A stretch of 64,000 bases of DNA from Leucaena leucocephala (GCA_037074615.1 CM073518.1:5766001-5830000); one strand, 5' to 3'. Counted from the stretch's first letter, positions 50,025 to 61,761 are shown. The notes: generated by a model from the sequence alone, not told the origin. A program made the numbers and translations.

Positions 50025-51876
50025 TTCTTCATCTCGCGAATTGACTCGCTTGGATTCAATAACTAAAGCACCGGTTATTCATCACTTCTCAGAAAGCATT
50101 TCAGGGGTCATGACAATCCGTGCATTCAAAAAGTAGAGGGAATTTTGTGAAGAAAATGTTAAGCGAGTGAATGAAAATCTGCGCATGGATTTCCACAACA
50201 ATGGTTCCAACGAGTGGTTGGGTTTTCGCTTAGAATTGCTTGGCAGCTTGGTCTTTTGTAGTTCTACTATGTTCATGATTATATTACCCAGCAATATCAT
50301 AAAGCCAGGTATAGGCCAAATTTTTTTCTTTTCTGTCAAAATCTCATTGAGATGAAAGTGCAATTGGATCTTTTTGTTGCATGATGCAGAAAACGTTGGC
50401 TTATCTCTCTCTTATGGTTTGTCCCTGAATGCTGTGTTGTTCTGGGCCATATACATGAGTTGCTTCATTGAGAACAGAATGGTATCTGTGGAGAGGATTA
50501 AGCAGTTCACAACAATTCCATCTGAAGCAGAATGGCGTATTAAAGATCGCCTGCCTCCCCAGAATTGGCCTGCCCACGGCCATGTTAATGTAAAAGACTT
50601 GCAGGTAACTCTAGCATATCACCAAGCCGATTATCATTTAGATTGAATTGAAATTGAAACTATATATACATTCTGATTACTGCCTGATGAGTATATAAGT
50701 GGGAGGATGGGGAACCCTACCCTAAAAGCTAGCTGTTGAGGTGGAAGAACCAACCTATTTAAATATCTCAAGCATCCCATGTGGGACTTAGTATCCTGTG
50801 CTAGAGTTTCTATCTCCATCATTATATTGTATGCATTTTGTGGCAAACAGGTCAGGTATCGTGCCAACACTCCTTTGGTTCTTAAAGGCATCACATTGAG
50901 TATTAGTGGGGGAGAAAAGATTGGTATTGTTGGAAGAACAGGAAGTGGGAAATCTACTTTAATCCAAGTGTTCTTCAGGCTAGTAGAACCTTCAGGAGGA
51001 AGAATAATCATCGATGACATCGACATAACTGCATTAGGCCTTCACGACCTCAGGTCTCGTTTCAGTATCATTCCCCAGGAGCCCGTTCTTTTTGAGGGCA
51101 CTGTTAGGAGCAACATTGATCCAACTGGACAATATTCAGATGAAGACATATGGAAGGTGCTCCAACCGTTTTGTTCTCGCAACCACACTTAAGCTTAATA
51201 CAACTAATTATCTGATTTTCCCCCCTAAACTTGAATGATTTTGTTGTAGAGCTTGGAGCGTTGTCAACTGAAAGATGCCGTGGCCAGAGAAACTGGACTC
51301 TTTAGGTTTGAAAGATATGAGTTTCTTTTATATATCTAGGGTTCTTTTCCTTTAAAATTAATGATGAGGAATGAATGTGATTGAACTGTTGTACAGTGGT
51401 TGATAATGGAGAGAACTGGAGTGTTGGACAGAGGCAGTTACTGTGTTTGGGGAGGGTTATGCTTAAGCGAAGCCGGCTCTTGTTCTTGGATGAAGCGACG
51501 GCTTCGGTGGATTCATAAACTGATGCAGTGATTCAAAAGATAATAAGAGAGGACTTTGCAGCATGCACCATCATTAGCATTGCTCACAGAATACCAACAG
51601 TCATGGACTGTGATAGGGTTCTGGTCATAGATGCGGGTATTCTATTTGGATTCGTGTTGGGGGAAACTCTCCCGCCATAAGACTTGAACTTCCATTAATA
51701 ATAATTATTGTTATAGTGGATATATGTAATTATATATGGCATAATCCTAAAGTTTGTTGTGTTCTGTTGTGATAGGGAGAGCAAAAGAATTTGATAAACC
51801 CTCCAAGTTGCTTCAGAGGCCATCATTATTTGGGGCATTAGTTCAAGAATATGCCAATCGCTCCTCAGAGCTCTAG
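50025..51876 (+). pseudogene. Captured 3' part of an ABCC4/ABCC14-type (MRP) transporter gene
   Basis: Homology starts at about SSRELTRLD (50025) and runs through exon pieces 50025-50308, 50390-50604, 50851-51156, 51250-51301, 51397-51656 and 51776-51876, ending at a normal-looking stop after NRSSEL. It covers the end of the second transmembrane domain (NVGLSLSYGLSLN, SVERIKQF) and all of nucleotide-binding domain 2: Walker A GRTGSGKST, signature SVGQRQ, Walker B LLFLDEATAS. Introns are retained, so it came from DNA, not mRNA. It is broken: TAG at 50134-50136 (FKK*REF), TAA at 51516-51518 (VDS*TDA), and a small deletion after KDAVA that shifts the frame. Both stops look like C-to-T changes in Gln codons. 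Full ABCC proteins have about 1,500 residues, so this is roughly the last quarter. Confidence 0.9.
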
Positions 51877-53091
51877 CTCACTCTCAAGGCTTTTCATGAA
51901 GGAAATGAAACCTCTTGCTAAAGGCTAAAGGCGAGGCCTTTTGATTGATCCTCTGAATTCAAGAGTTGTAGTTATTAAGGGCAACTGAACAACGAGCAAA
52001 TTCTAATTGCTTTCGTATTATCTAATGTCATATTATACAAAATAACAGCTTATTTATTTCTAGAGGAATTATTATGATGTCCTAAACAAATGACTTAATT
52101 AATCAAAAGTCTTTGTTAATTAAGGAGCTAATAAAGATAAGTTTAAGTGTAAGAATTGATAATAAATTTATATTACTTGAGATTTTTAGATCATTAAATC
52201 ATTTATATAGGATCTCAGTGTAATTTTTTTAAAATTCTACTTTTTTGTATCTCTCTTTCTATGTATGATATAAAATTATGGATGACTTGTTTGTTTTATT
52301 GAAAATATCCATAGTTACTAAATTCAAAGTTCTTGAGAATTTATTTTAAAAATAGATGAATTATATTAAGATACATATTTAAAATCTTGTAGCCTCAAAT
52401 AAAATCATTTATAATGAGCTTTGGGAAATATTACATTTTTTTTGTGATCATACCGTTCTTTCAAATTATTTCACAATTCTAACAGATGACTTTCAAATTA
52501 TTTCACAATTCTAACAGATGACTTTGGGAAATATTTCACTTTTGATTTTTTTTATAAACAGATGACTTTTAATGTTATCTGTGTATAAAAAAAAACTTTT
52601 GGCCTATGTGACTATATAATTATGTAATTGTGTAATGATATGTAATTTTGTTTTGTTAGTCTGCCTCATGTAGTTTTTTTTAAATATGTAGTAATTATGT
52701 AGTTTTTTTGTAATGATATGTAATTATGTAGTTTTTTTTATACATAATTACATAATTACATATCATTAACTTTTTTTAAAGACTTTGTAACAAAAAAAAA
52801 GTTATAGCATGATTAAATTCTATGAGTATACATTAAGTTTTTTTAAAATTTATAAATAAAAAAATAACAATACTAATATAAATATTAGAAGTAAAAAATT
52901 AATAAATGTAAATAAAGGCCTAAGGGCATATCTGTCATTTTTTCATTACCTACCCTCCCCTCCCCTCCTGAACCAAACAAGAAATATCATCTCTCCTCCC
53001 CTAACTTCCCACTTATAACCTCCCCTACCTTAACCTACCCTCCCTTAAATTAACTTAACCTACCCTCCCCTCCGTTGAACCAAACAATGCC
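51877..53091. repeat. AT-rich 3' region of E1, partner of an inverted repeat with E2
   Basis: From about 52550 to 53091 the sequence is repeated in inverse order at 53095 to about 53590. Shared words include GTCTGCCT(C/T)AT, TTACATAATTACATA-type runs, TTATTTATAAATTTT and AACTTAACCTACCCTCCC. A short direct duplication (TTCACAATTCTAACAGATGACTTT) lies around 52460-52525. Confidence 0.75.
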
Positions 53092-53804
53092 TAAGGCTAC
53101 GTTGATTCAACGGAGGTGTAGGTTAAGTTAATTTAAGGGAAGGTAGATCAAAGTAGGGGAGGTTACAAGTGTGAAGATAGGGGAGGAGAGATAATATTTC
53201 TTATTTAGTTCAGGAAGGGAGGGGAGGTAATAAAAAATTGACAGATATACCCTCAAGCCTTTATTTATATTTATTAATTTTTTATTTATAATATTTATAT
53301 TTGTATTGTTATTTTTTTATTTATAAATTTTAAAAAAACTTAATTTATATTCATAGAACTTAATCATGCTATACCTTTTTTTTGTTACAAAATCTTTAAA
53401 AAAAAGTTAAGCTCATAGAACTTAAGACATAAGGCAGACTAACAAAATAAAATTACATATCATTACACAATTACATAATTACATAATCACATAGGCCAAA
53501 CAAATTTTTTATACACAGAGAATATTGAAAGTCATCTGTATATAAAAAAAAATCAAAAGTCACCAAATAGTCCCCAAATGGTAATGCCTATGTCACAAAA
53601 TAGTTAGTAATGGTCTAAATAATGGCTATGGTAGACCATCAAAAATCAAACACAATTAGCAAGTATAACATAATTCCTAAGTCAGACGTGACATCCATAA
53701 GTAAATTCTTGCGTGCCACAATGGGACATTCAACAAATGTCCTTAATTAGTCCACATCCCCCATAAGAACTCTATAAATCTTGGTAACATGAGTTGGGGC
53801 AATG

Positions 53805-56375
53805 TCAACAGCAGAAGAAAGCTTGAGCAAGTTCAACAGCTGAAGCAGCTTTAGGCTTTTGCTGCTCAATAGGCTTACGCCACGTCTCAGGTGAAGGCTG
53901 CCTGTCCGTCAGTCTCATTTTTTTCCCGTTATCACCGTGCCAATTCCTCCTCTGCCTTCTCTCAGCATCAACACACTGATCCCTCCTTTCAGGTTTTCTA
54001 GCAGCCCGCTGATAAGCATCCTCAGTTTTTCCAAAATAATGGGTCTGCATTGAATGATCAGAAAGCTCCTTGGCCCTATAATATTCAACCCTTCAACAAA
54101 ACACATCTGTAAGAATTGTATCATACTTTGACCAAGAAGAGATGATAACGGGAAACACACAAACAAGACAAGGCATTACCTATTTGTCTCTGCAACTGCA
54201 CCATAGTTGTTAATTGCAGCATCATCAGCGCCTCGCTCCTTTAAAACCTGAGCAAAAGGTCAGCAACATTATCCAACCAGAAACACAAAGCCAAGCCAAG
54301 AAGGAAGCAGTGTTGATTGCTGTGGCTGAAAGCATATGGCACATGTTAAAGCTCACATGCTTTAACAATGTATGCGTGCAAAACTACAGTTCCTATGACC
54401 TGTATGAAAATAATAAACATGAACTTTAAAACGGGCATTTAGGACATGAAGAAGATAACTCACCAGTTCTCGAGGACAAGCACCATCAAATAAAGCATTC
54501 CTGAATCATGTGCATTGAGTTCATTATTAGACATGAAACAGTGGAATATTTAATTAACCAAATTTGCTGAAAATAGTTCATGCTACACATCAATATGTGC
54601 ACAAGTGTGAAATAGTTAGCACAACAAATAAAAAAATATTATTCTGTGGTACAGATATAATGGTTCAAGATGGAATAGAAGGTCACAGAGATAAAGTACA
54701 GAATCCTAAAATACCATACTGCAAGGTAAGTTGGTTTTATTTGGTAAGTAAAATTCATGTCCACACACGGCAGTTTCAACCTAGGAATCCTCTGTCAAGA
54801 AGCCATTGAACCCAAAGTTCATCCGCTAAATTGAAAAATATCTAACATGACAACAGGGAGAATTTAGCTTATATGGATATTCATTACATTTTAGTTACCA
54901 TACGAACATATAAGAAATACATCAATGGTTTAAAGAGCATTTAAGATACGGATATAACAATATACTCCACATTTCCATTCTCATGGTCAAAATAGATTTC
55001 TCATAGTCTTACAAAACAAACCAGCAAAACCACAATTACTCTTTTTTTTTTCCGAGTGAAAAGGGGAATATTATTACGTAAATATGTACAAAAGGTAAAG
55101 AGTACACAGTACAGGAAAAAGAAAAGAGCTGAGACTATCTTAGGCACATGGCTTCATGAAAATCTTTACCCTTTACACTATGAGCACTCAGGGAGAGAAC
55201 TCCATTAACTAGGCGATGTGCATGAGTACCTTCTTGACAAAACAAAACTATTACGTGCATCCCAAACCTCCATTACTCATTTTAAGCCCGCAAAATGCAT
55301 CAACAATGTAGTTGAAAAATTACATTAAATTGCCATGAAGCAAATAAGAGAATCCATAAAATCAATATGAAGTTGCATTTTGGTGTGAGGTAGTCTCAAG
55401 TTGAAGGTGTGAATACCTGTACATTATCAGCAACATAAGGTTCTGAATCCAGTGGCTTTGTCCTACGTGATAAATCCAATTTGGGCTGCTCACTTGGTTT
55501 GGATGCCACTGAATGTTGCAACTCAATTCCACCAAGTTTGGCCTCATTTAGAGCTAGCTGTGCCCCGTTAGTGTGGTGATGCCTTGATTGCAATTCTGAA
55601 TATTTGGAAATCCCACATCTTTCATGCTCCAGTAACTCATTTCTACGACCTTGAATCTGGTCATCAACAACCATACTCCTTTTAGCATGTCTTGCCAGCA
55701 TCACATCAGAATATCTCTTCTCATCCACCATGTCTATCTTATTATGGGTGCTAATTCCATTGACATTGAGTGGTCTACTCTCTACTTCAGAGGATGTACC
55801 AATCTCAAAATCCATCTGACTATGAACTTTCTTTGACTGCCATCTACCAGAAGACACCTTGTCAGTGGCACTTGCATGAGCCAACTTGGAAAAAGCATTA
55901 GGACCTGACCAAGCAGATTGATCTGGCTTAAATGTACTGGCAACATCCTTCCTCATTGCCCATACGTTTGGGAAAGCACCATTGATTCCCTGCTCCCTAC
56001 TACCTTTTAAATTCTGAGAATCCATCCCCACATGACTTTCTGAGTATGAATTACTTTTCCCAACATGATATTGAGACCCGGAAGCCACTTTTGGGCCTAA
56101 TGAATTCCCTCCAAGTCCATACCCAGACTTCAACTCGACGCGAGACAGCAGGGCCCAAAAACCTTCACCATTAATAGTTCTACGGGGAGCTGAGGTGCTA
56201 CCTAGCGGCTTACGCTCGTCCTCATCAAAACTACTACCAATTGGAGCAGTGTGTGTGATAAATGGGGCATTGTCATCGAAATGCCAAGATAGTGAGGAGT
56301 TGTGCGGCAAGGAACGATGATCGGACAGACCGATGGGATTACCCCGCGCTGAAGGTCTCTCATAGCCAGAACGAT
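53805..56375 (-). pseudogene. Captured fragment of an eIF4B-like translation-factor gene
   Basis: Exon pieces on the minus strand: 56375-55417, 54500-54464, 54247-54180 and 54090 to a stop at 53807-53805. The large first piece contains GYERPSARGNPIGLSD, SLPHNSSLSWHFDD and DERKPLGSTSAPRR. Later pieces contain DGACPRELVLKERGAD, RVEYYRAKELSD and RKPERRD, ending at VELAQAF where homology stops. The style is that of plant eIF4B-related proteins, but the exact family is uncertain. The fragment is not a working gene: with the visible splice sites the second exon is entered out of frame, suggesting an exon is missing between 54501 and 55416, and the C-terminus is cut off. That intron also holds an A/T-tailed segment (about 55039-55300) resembling a retroelement 3' end. 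Confidence 0.7.
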
Positions 56376-56514
56376 CTGAAGTTTTAACGGTTCTATGTCA
56401 ATTTGGCAAAATGTTACACGGGTTTTCATATACAGATCCATGAATCTTGAAAAAAATTAGTTGATTGGACCAAATGTGAAGATAAAATACACATAATCGG
56501 ATATATAGATAAAA

Positions 56515-57061
56515 TACACATAACCCAGAAAACAAAGAGGGAAAACGCAATGTGAAGAACCAGCACAACCACCATTAGCACACACGGATGAAGCAAAACG
56601 AGATGCAGAGGAGTGATAGACAGCATATACAAGGAGCGAAGAAGGAGAAGGGTAGAAGAGTTTACCTGAACGAAGTTGACGGTGGTGGTCGTTGGAGAAA
56701 GTCGAGCGACCGGCAGTTGGACTTGGAGGAGCGCGCCGACGGAGAAGGAGACAGAAGCAAACGTGGCAATCTGTTGCGGAATGGAAAGGCGGACAACCGA
56801 AGGAAGAAAGGGTTTTTTACACGTGGGGGCAATTCTGGCAAATTGAAAAATGAGCAGGGGTAATTTAGTCAGGATTATACATAATATTTCCCACCCCTCT
56901 AAAAAACCCCAAATTTGGAGGGGTGAGAGAGAGGGATAGGGGAGCAAAAAAGGACAAAAAAATTTCTCTCCCCTCCCCTCCCCTCCATTTTTTCCAACCA
57001 AACATACTTATATCTCCCCTATCCTACTCTCCCCTCCAAAACCCCCCAAACAAACAATACC
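56515..57061 (-). repeat. 5' terminal region and leader exon of E2, shared with E1
   Basis: On the minus strand the order is terminal repeat, G-rich tract with four GGG+ runs, CTCTCTCTCACCCCTCC, AATTTGGGGTTTTTTAGAGG, then a GC-rich leader ending CCACCGTCAACTTCGTTCAG|GT. E1 49288-49828 has the same order with scattered differences. Indels between the copies change the reading frame, so the leader looks non-coding. Confidence 0.75.
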
Positions 57062-57064
57062 TAA

Positions 57065-57771
57065 GAGCAGTATAGGGATAGCAGCTCTAATTCTAATAGT
57101 TAATATATACTAATATTTTATCTTGACATTGACATTTGAATCTCTCTGTCCATAAGTTGAACTAGGAAAGAGGAGAATATAACTCAAAACAGTCAAACTT
57201 CACACTTCTTTTTGACCTTCACTTAAACTTCAAGGCAGCCTTCATTATACTGGTACATTTATTTGAATAATACATTATTTAAAATTCGTACATTGCGATG
57301 ACGGTAGGTAGGCAGGAGGTGTTTTGACTTTGGAGAATAAATATATAGATATTTATTTAAATTTAATCCCACAATAAATTAATTTTTCAATTGGAGGTTC
57401 CGTACATTATTGATAAGCCTACTCCAGCCAGTCTCTTGATGATGCTCAGATTCTAGTTCATGTTTACATTAGCTTCGCGGAATGCTCTTGGTGTTCCGCT
57501 TCCTGTAAGCTTACTTCTGAGGTAATATTATTATGATAATCCCTGATAATTGGTAAAGGCGCCTCACAAGTCATTACTGTCAACTAGTGAGACAAGAGCC
57601 CTGAGAAGAATCAGGAAAGTAATCATATCATGAAGACTCAAATCTATACAGCATACGTCGACCAATTTTCCGCAACGTGTGGCATGAAGGATACAAGAAG
57701 CATAGAATCACCAAAACATTCATTTTCTCGTTGAGTTTAATTTACAATTTTCTGCTGAATATAGAAACTGG
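57065..57771. other. Intergenic between E2 and the glycosyltransferase gene
   Basis: No gene recognised. The right part should contain the 3' UTR of the minus-strand glycosyltransferase gene. Confidence 0.5.
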
Positions 57772-60700
57772 TCAATTTTGTCTCTTGGCCTTCCGTAAAA
57801 TGTCCTTCAAAACCATAGCAATCCTATGGGCCATGTGGTGCTCCATAAACATCTCCTTCACTCGATCATAACCTCTCTTTCCCATAGTCAGCCTCCTCTC
57901 AACGTGAGTTGCCAATTTTACAATGTTATTTGCAAGAGGCATCACGCCTTCTTTTCCAGCGGGATGCAGCAAACCGGTTGACCCATTTACCACAATCTCC
58001 ATCGTACCCCCAGCCGCAGTGCCCTGCCATTATTTCCAATTAAGATAAAAAATAATATCTGATTTAAGAAACCAGCACCAACAGACATGCATATAATCCC
58101 AACATGCGGTGACAATGTAAAGAGTTAAGAGTCTGAAAGGCAGGTTAGCTAGTAATTGTTTTTACAGTAAGAAAAAAATGTGATAATCTGTAACTATATT
58201 AAGCTCTAATAAGGAAGAGCCAATCCAACATTATATTTTTGATACATTTCTCTAACCAAGAAAAACCCATTTTTCTCTCCCGACTTCCCCATTTCCAGTT
58301 TCATCCTTAGGATGGAAGGAGCCCATCCAACATTATATTCTGGGAAACATGTAAAACCCCTACATCATTGTAGACGATTTGGACACTTTAGGCACAGGTG
58401 AAACCCTGCTAAAAGTAAAGAAGCAAGAGCATATTGGCTAAGGAACTTGTGAAGAAAAGTGCATACCAGTACAGGCAGGCGAAAGGCCATTGCTTCAATA
58501 GTTATCCTCCCAAAACATTCCCCCCTTCCCTGAAATGAAGAGAAAGCTCATGTTAAAATATCAAGATTAAGATATCTAATTCTTTAGAAGCAATATTAAT
58601 TCCAAGACCATTATAATCACAGAAATCTGATTAGTAATCCTCTGAATGGTTCATGGTGTTACACTAGGGACATCAAACACAATTATATCATCTATTTTTT
58701 GATCCTTCACTGCAGTTTGTATTATTACCATATGGAAGCCAAAACAAATAAATTTGCAACTAAAATTCTCACTCTAAGCAGAAAAGTCATTTAGTCAAGC
58801 CGCAATTCCCATATTGTGAAATGATAGAATGTAACATTTTTTGTTTTCTACTCAACTTAATGCATATTATTAGAAAATACCTGAGAATTCTGAACAAGAA
58901 CATCAATAGCAGACAGGTAAGGAGCCACTGTCAGGGTTTTGTTAATAAAGTGAACACGATCCTGAATCTTTTTATCTACCACATATTTGCGTAGTTCCAT
59001 TTCTAACGTTGTATGTGCACTAAAATCACTCCCCACAACTACAGCATGCAGTGCTGGCACCTGTAGTTTCTTCTCCTGGATCATTTTCAGACTTTCATAG
59101 AAGGAACGAAGAAATAGATCCTGGCCTTTACCACGTGAAACACCTGCAATCATATGCTCAGATTATAAACTTGTAACAGGAGACAATATAAATGGAACTC
59201 GAAGGACTCAGGCATGCACTACATCTAATTAAACATTGTAATCTATTGCATAATAGAAATCGGAGGAATCCTATTGCATTCTATTTCCTCAGCCCTAACA
59301 TCAACTCTCTCATTCCACAGTTGGACTCATTTCATAGATAGAATGGACTGGAATAGAAAGTGAAATAAAAAAAAATGATTTTGAGGATGAAAAATAGCCT
59401 GGTATCTAATTTTTTTTAAAAAAATAACAAAAAAGAATGATAGAAGCTGTGGGTAATGTTTACTAGTACAAGAGTACAATTGATATAGTCAAAAACATGA
59501 TTTCCTTGGTCATATCAAAGGGGTCCAATGCACCCTAAGTGAATTGTGTTTATGATTGTGACTAGCTAATATTTTTCAGACCAGCCAAAAGTAAGGCTGA
59601 CAAACAGATACAAGTGATAAAGTAACCTTAGAACAAGTTCTGCTAGACCAAAATCATTAAATTTACGTTAAACCTCGTTTCTGGCAGGCATCTCTTGCTG
59701 CCATTTTGCTTCTTCTTCCATTTAACAAAAGAAAGGACAAGCAAAAGACGTCAATCAAGCTATGAACTACATTGCCATATCAATCGAGCATCACTTGTGA
59801 ATATCAAGGAGGAAAGCATACTATTTATGATGGCAAAAAGTATATCATCATTTCTCACTCCCAAAGAGTCCCGGACATGCTCACGAAGAACCCTTTTTGC
59901 TACACCATCTTCAGCAACTTCCGTCAGTTCCTTGCTATTTCCCAGATGCACAACATAAGTTTCAGGCATTTTACTCCTACAGAAAGAGACCAGTGCAAAC
60001 AAAGAATAAGAAGAAAGATAGACATAAAGAAAATTACAACAATACAGAGCACAACATCAACATTATTACACAGAATATGAACGAAACTGAATTTAGAATC
60101 GCGTTGTAAGATACTGGAAAGATACCCTAAACGCTCCCGAGTCCTATTCTTCCATAATTCTGCAGTTACGTGTGAATCAATCATGGCACCTGCAACAAAA
60201 GGGAGGTGCTTAACATATTCCACTTTGAAATAATGCCCTCGCATTTCATGAATCCACCATAAAACCTTTGGAAGAACTCGGGGAACTTTTTCTTTTAGAA
60301 CAGCATCCAGCCACTTCCCAGATACAGCAGTATTTAAAATGACCAGATCAGCTTTAAGAGCTATATCTACAGCCTTTTCACCATCGGCAGGAAAGACCTA
60401 TCAGAAGTCAACCACAAAATAAAAGAGGGACTTAGAAGGCCTTTACCAATGAGATATTGAATACCGTTTATGTCATCTCATTGTGATTAAGCAAATGTTC
60501 TATGAAAGCAGCGATTAAGCAAAAATTTATAGTCAAGCAACTCCGAAGAGAAATGACATGCGGAAGGCCGAAGAAATAGTAGTCTTTTTTTGTCCTTCGG
60601 CCGAAAAGAAATTGTAACCTATAGACCGAAAAAGGAAAGAGTTAAGGTCACCTGCACTCCTCTGTCCAACATCTTATTCTCTAAACTGTAAACCACCTCA

Positions 60701-61178
60701 TCAGGTAGTGCAGGTTTCTGATAAGTAATCCAAACAACGTCAGAACCAACGCCCCTCAACAAAAATGCTAATTCCATCAACAATAAAGGTCCTCCTGCAT
60801 AGTTTAACGAGGAAAAGAATCCACAGTAAGTAAATTGAATTTCTAGTTCTTATCGCCAAAATAGAACGAGAAAATGAGGTTTCAGTAACAACCTGAAAGA
60901 GAGAGCTCGTGAGAAACCATGAGAACAAGCTTAGACTTCAAGAATTCCAAAGGACTTGGTGCTGAATTTCCGACTTGGATGGTTGAGTGAATGGGAGCCT
61001 TTCCTTGATTATCTTCTGATCCAAGCTGTTCAGTGCTACTGCCGGTGCTGGTATTGCAGGAATCAGATGTGACTCTCAAGAAGACCACCATCACCGTTGA
61101 AAGAGAAAAGAGTGCCAATAGTATAAGCGGCCACTTGTTTTTTGGCATTGCCGTCCAGGCGTTCGACTGCTTCACCAT
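57772..61178 (-). CDS. Family-4 type glycosyltransferase with N-terminal membrane anchor
   Basis: Seven exons on the minus strand: 61178-60893, 60794-60652, 60397-60126, 59976-59822, 59143-58881, 58529-58467, 58023-57772. Phases match and give 477 residues. A hydrophobic segment at about residues 16-36 (WPLILLALFSLSTVMVVFLRV) after a short basic N-terminus predicts a type II membrane protein, as for Golgi or ER glycosyltransferases. Two Rossmann-like halves follow: the first starts KLVLMVSHELSLSGGPLLL, the second at VSRGKGQDLFLRSF. The GT4 donor-site motif E-x7-E is seen as GECFGRITIEAMAF (Glu377, Glu385), followed by LPVLGTAAGGTMEIV. The sugar and acceptor are unknown. Remembered relatives are Arabidopsis At1g19710 and At1g75420, which supports the conserved gene order with the bZIP, RING and Rossmann genes. 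All splice sites are canonical. Confidence 0.92.
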
Positions 61179-61564
61179 TGTTCGGCTACTTGAGCTTTTG
61201 AATCTCTACTTTCGCATTTCTAGGGTTCCAGGTTACAATCTGGATCCTTGATGCTCAATTAGCATCTGCTCGGTCTCTGGAATCTGAGTACTGGGAAACG
61301 AGAGAAATTACCGCATCAGCTCAGGATAGATCGGTGAGAAGGAGAAGGGTGGTTCAGGACTCCAGGCTTTCTATTTTCTTGCCCCCATTCTGTTTTTTTT
61401 CATAAGAATTAAAAAAAAAAATTATCTTCCTTCTTATTAAATAATATTAATATCAAATAAAATAAATTATTTACTATTTTTAAATATAAATTTAAATATC
61501 TAACAACTATATCTCAAATACTATTAGAACCACACGTTCTAAATAGTACACCGATGATGAGATT
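61179..61564. promoter_or_regulatory. Upstream region of the glycosyltransferase gene
   Basis: Promoter and leader of the minus-strand glycosyltransferase gene must lie here, bounded on the right by a SINE. An AT-rich zone lies at 61410-61520. No TATA box was assigned. Confidence 0.4.
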
Positions 61565-61749
61565 TTTTTAGTTGCCCACCCCAATTTACTAGAACTTTAC
61601 TCGTCTACATTCAAATTCGACCCGTGTCACGCACCTGGCTATGGTGGGTGAGTCTCCCAACAAAAATTTTTTGCGTACGCCAAGACTCGAACTCAAGACT
61701 TTGTTTAAGTGATACAGAGTCACTTATTATTCAGATGAACCCGTTGGTT
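61565..61749 (-). mobile_element. tRNA-derived SINE, same family as 32823-33010
   Basis: It matches the first SINE over its length, for example CACGCACCTGGCTATGGTGG and GTGAGTCTCCCAAC on the plus strand, with a B box read as GAGTTCGAGTC on the minus strand. Flanks GATGATGAGATT (61553-61564) and GATGATGGGATT (61750-61761) form a duplication with one mismatch, and a T run at the left is the A tail. More diverged than the first copy. Confidence 0.82.
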
Positions 61750-61761
61750 GATGATGGGATT

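Larger units (their letters stand above)
49288..53091 (+). mobile_element. Tourist/Harbinger-like element E1 carrying an ABCC gene fragment (Pack-type)
   Basis: The ends are GGCATTGTTTGGTT at 49288 and AACCAAACAATGCC ending at 53091, a perfect 14-bp inverted repeat flanked by TAA at 49285-49287 and 53092-53094. This matches Tourist/PIF-Harbinger ends and target duplication. No transposase is present. After a G-rich subterminal zone comes a leader exon with a splice donor at TTCAG|GTAACC (about 49668), a short antisense gene fragment (about 49829-49976) and then the last exons of an ABCC transporter gene in sense (50025-51876). The 3' part (from about 52550) is AT-rich and matches E2 in inverted order. 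Total 3,804 bp. Confidence 0.85.
53095..57061 (-). mobile_element. Tourist/Harbinger-like element E2 carrying an eIF4B-like gene fragment (Pack-type)
   Basis: Oriented opposite to E1. Its left (3') end GGCTACGTTGATTCAACGG starts directly after the shared TAA (53092-53094), and its right (5') end CAAACAAACAATACC stops at 57061 before TAA 57062-57064. The 5' zone (56515-57061) is a close inverse match of E1 49288-49830, including the G-rich subterminal tract, the leader and the donor TTCAG|GTAAAC (about 56664). Then the contents differ: E2 holds exons of an eIF4B-like gene in sense with its leader. No transposase. Total 3,967 bp. Confidence 0.82.

Noticed and set aside
49288..57061. A single 7.8-kb composite element instead of two
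   Set aside because: A TAA and two facing terminal repeats in the middle, with complete end structures on each side, favour two separate units; a composite that moves as one cannot be excluded.
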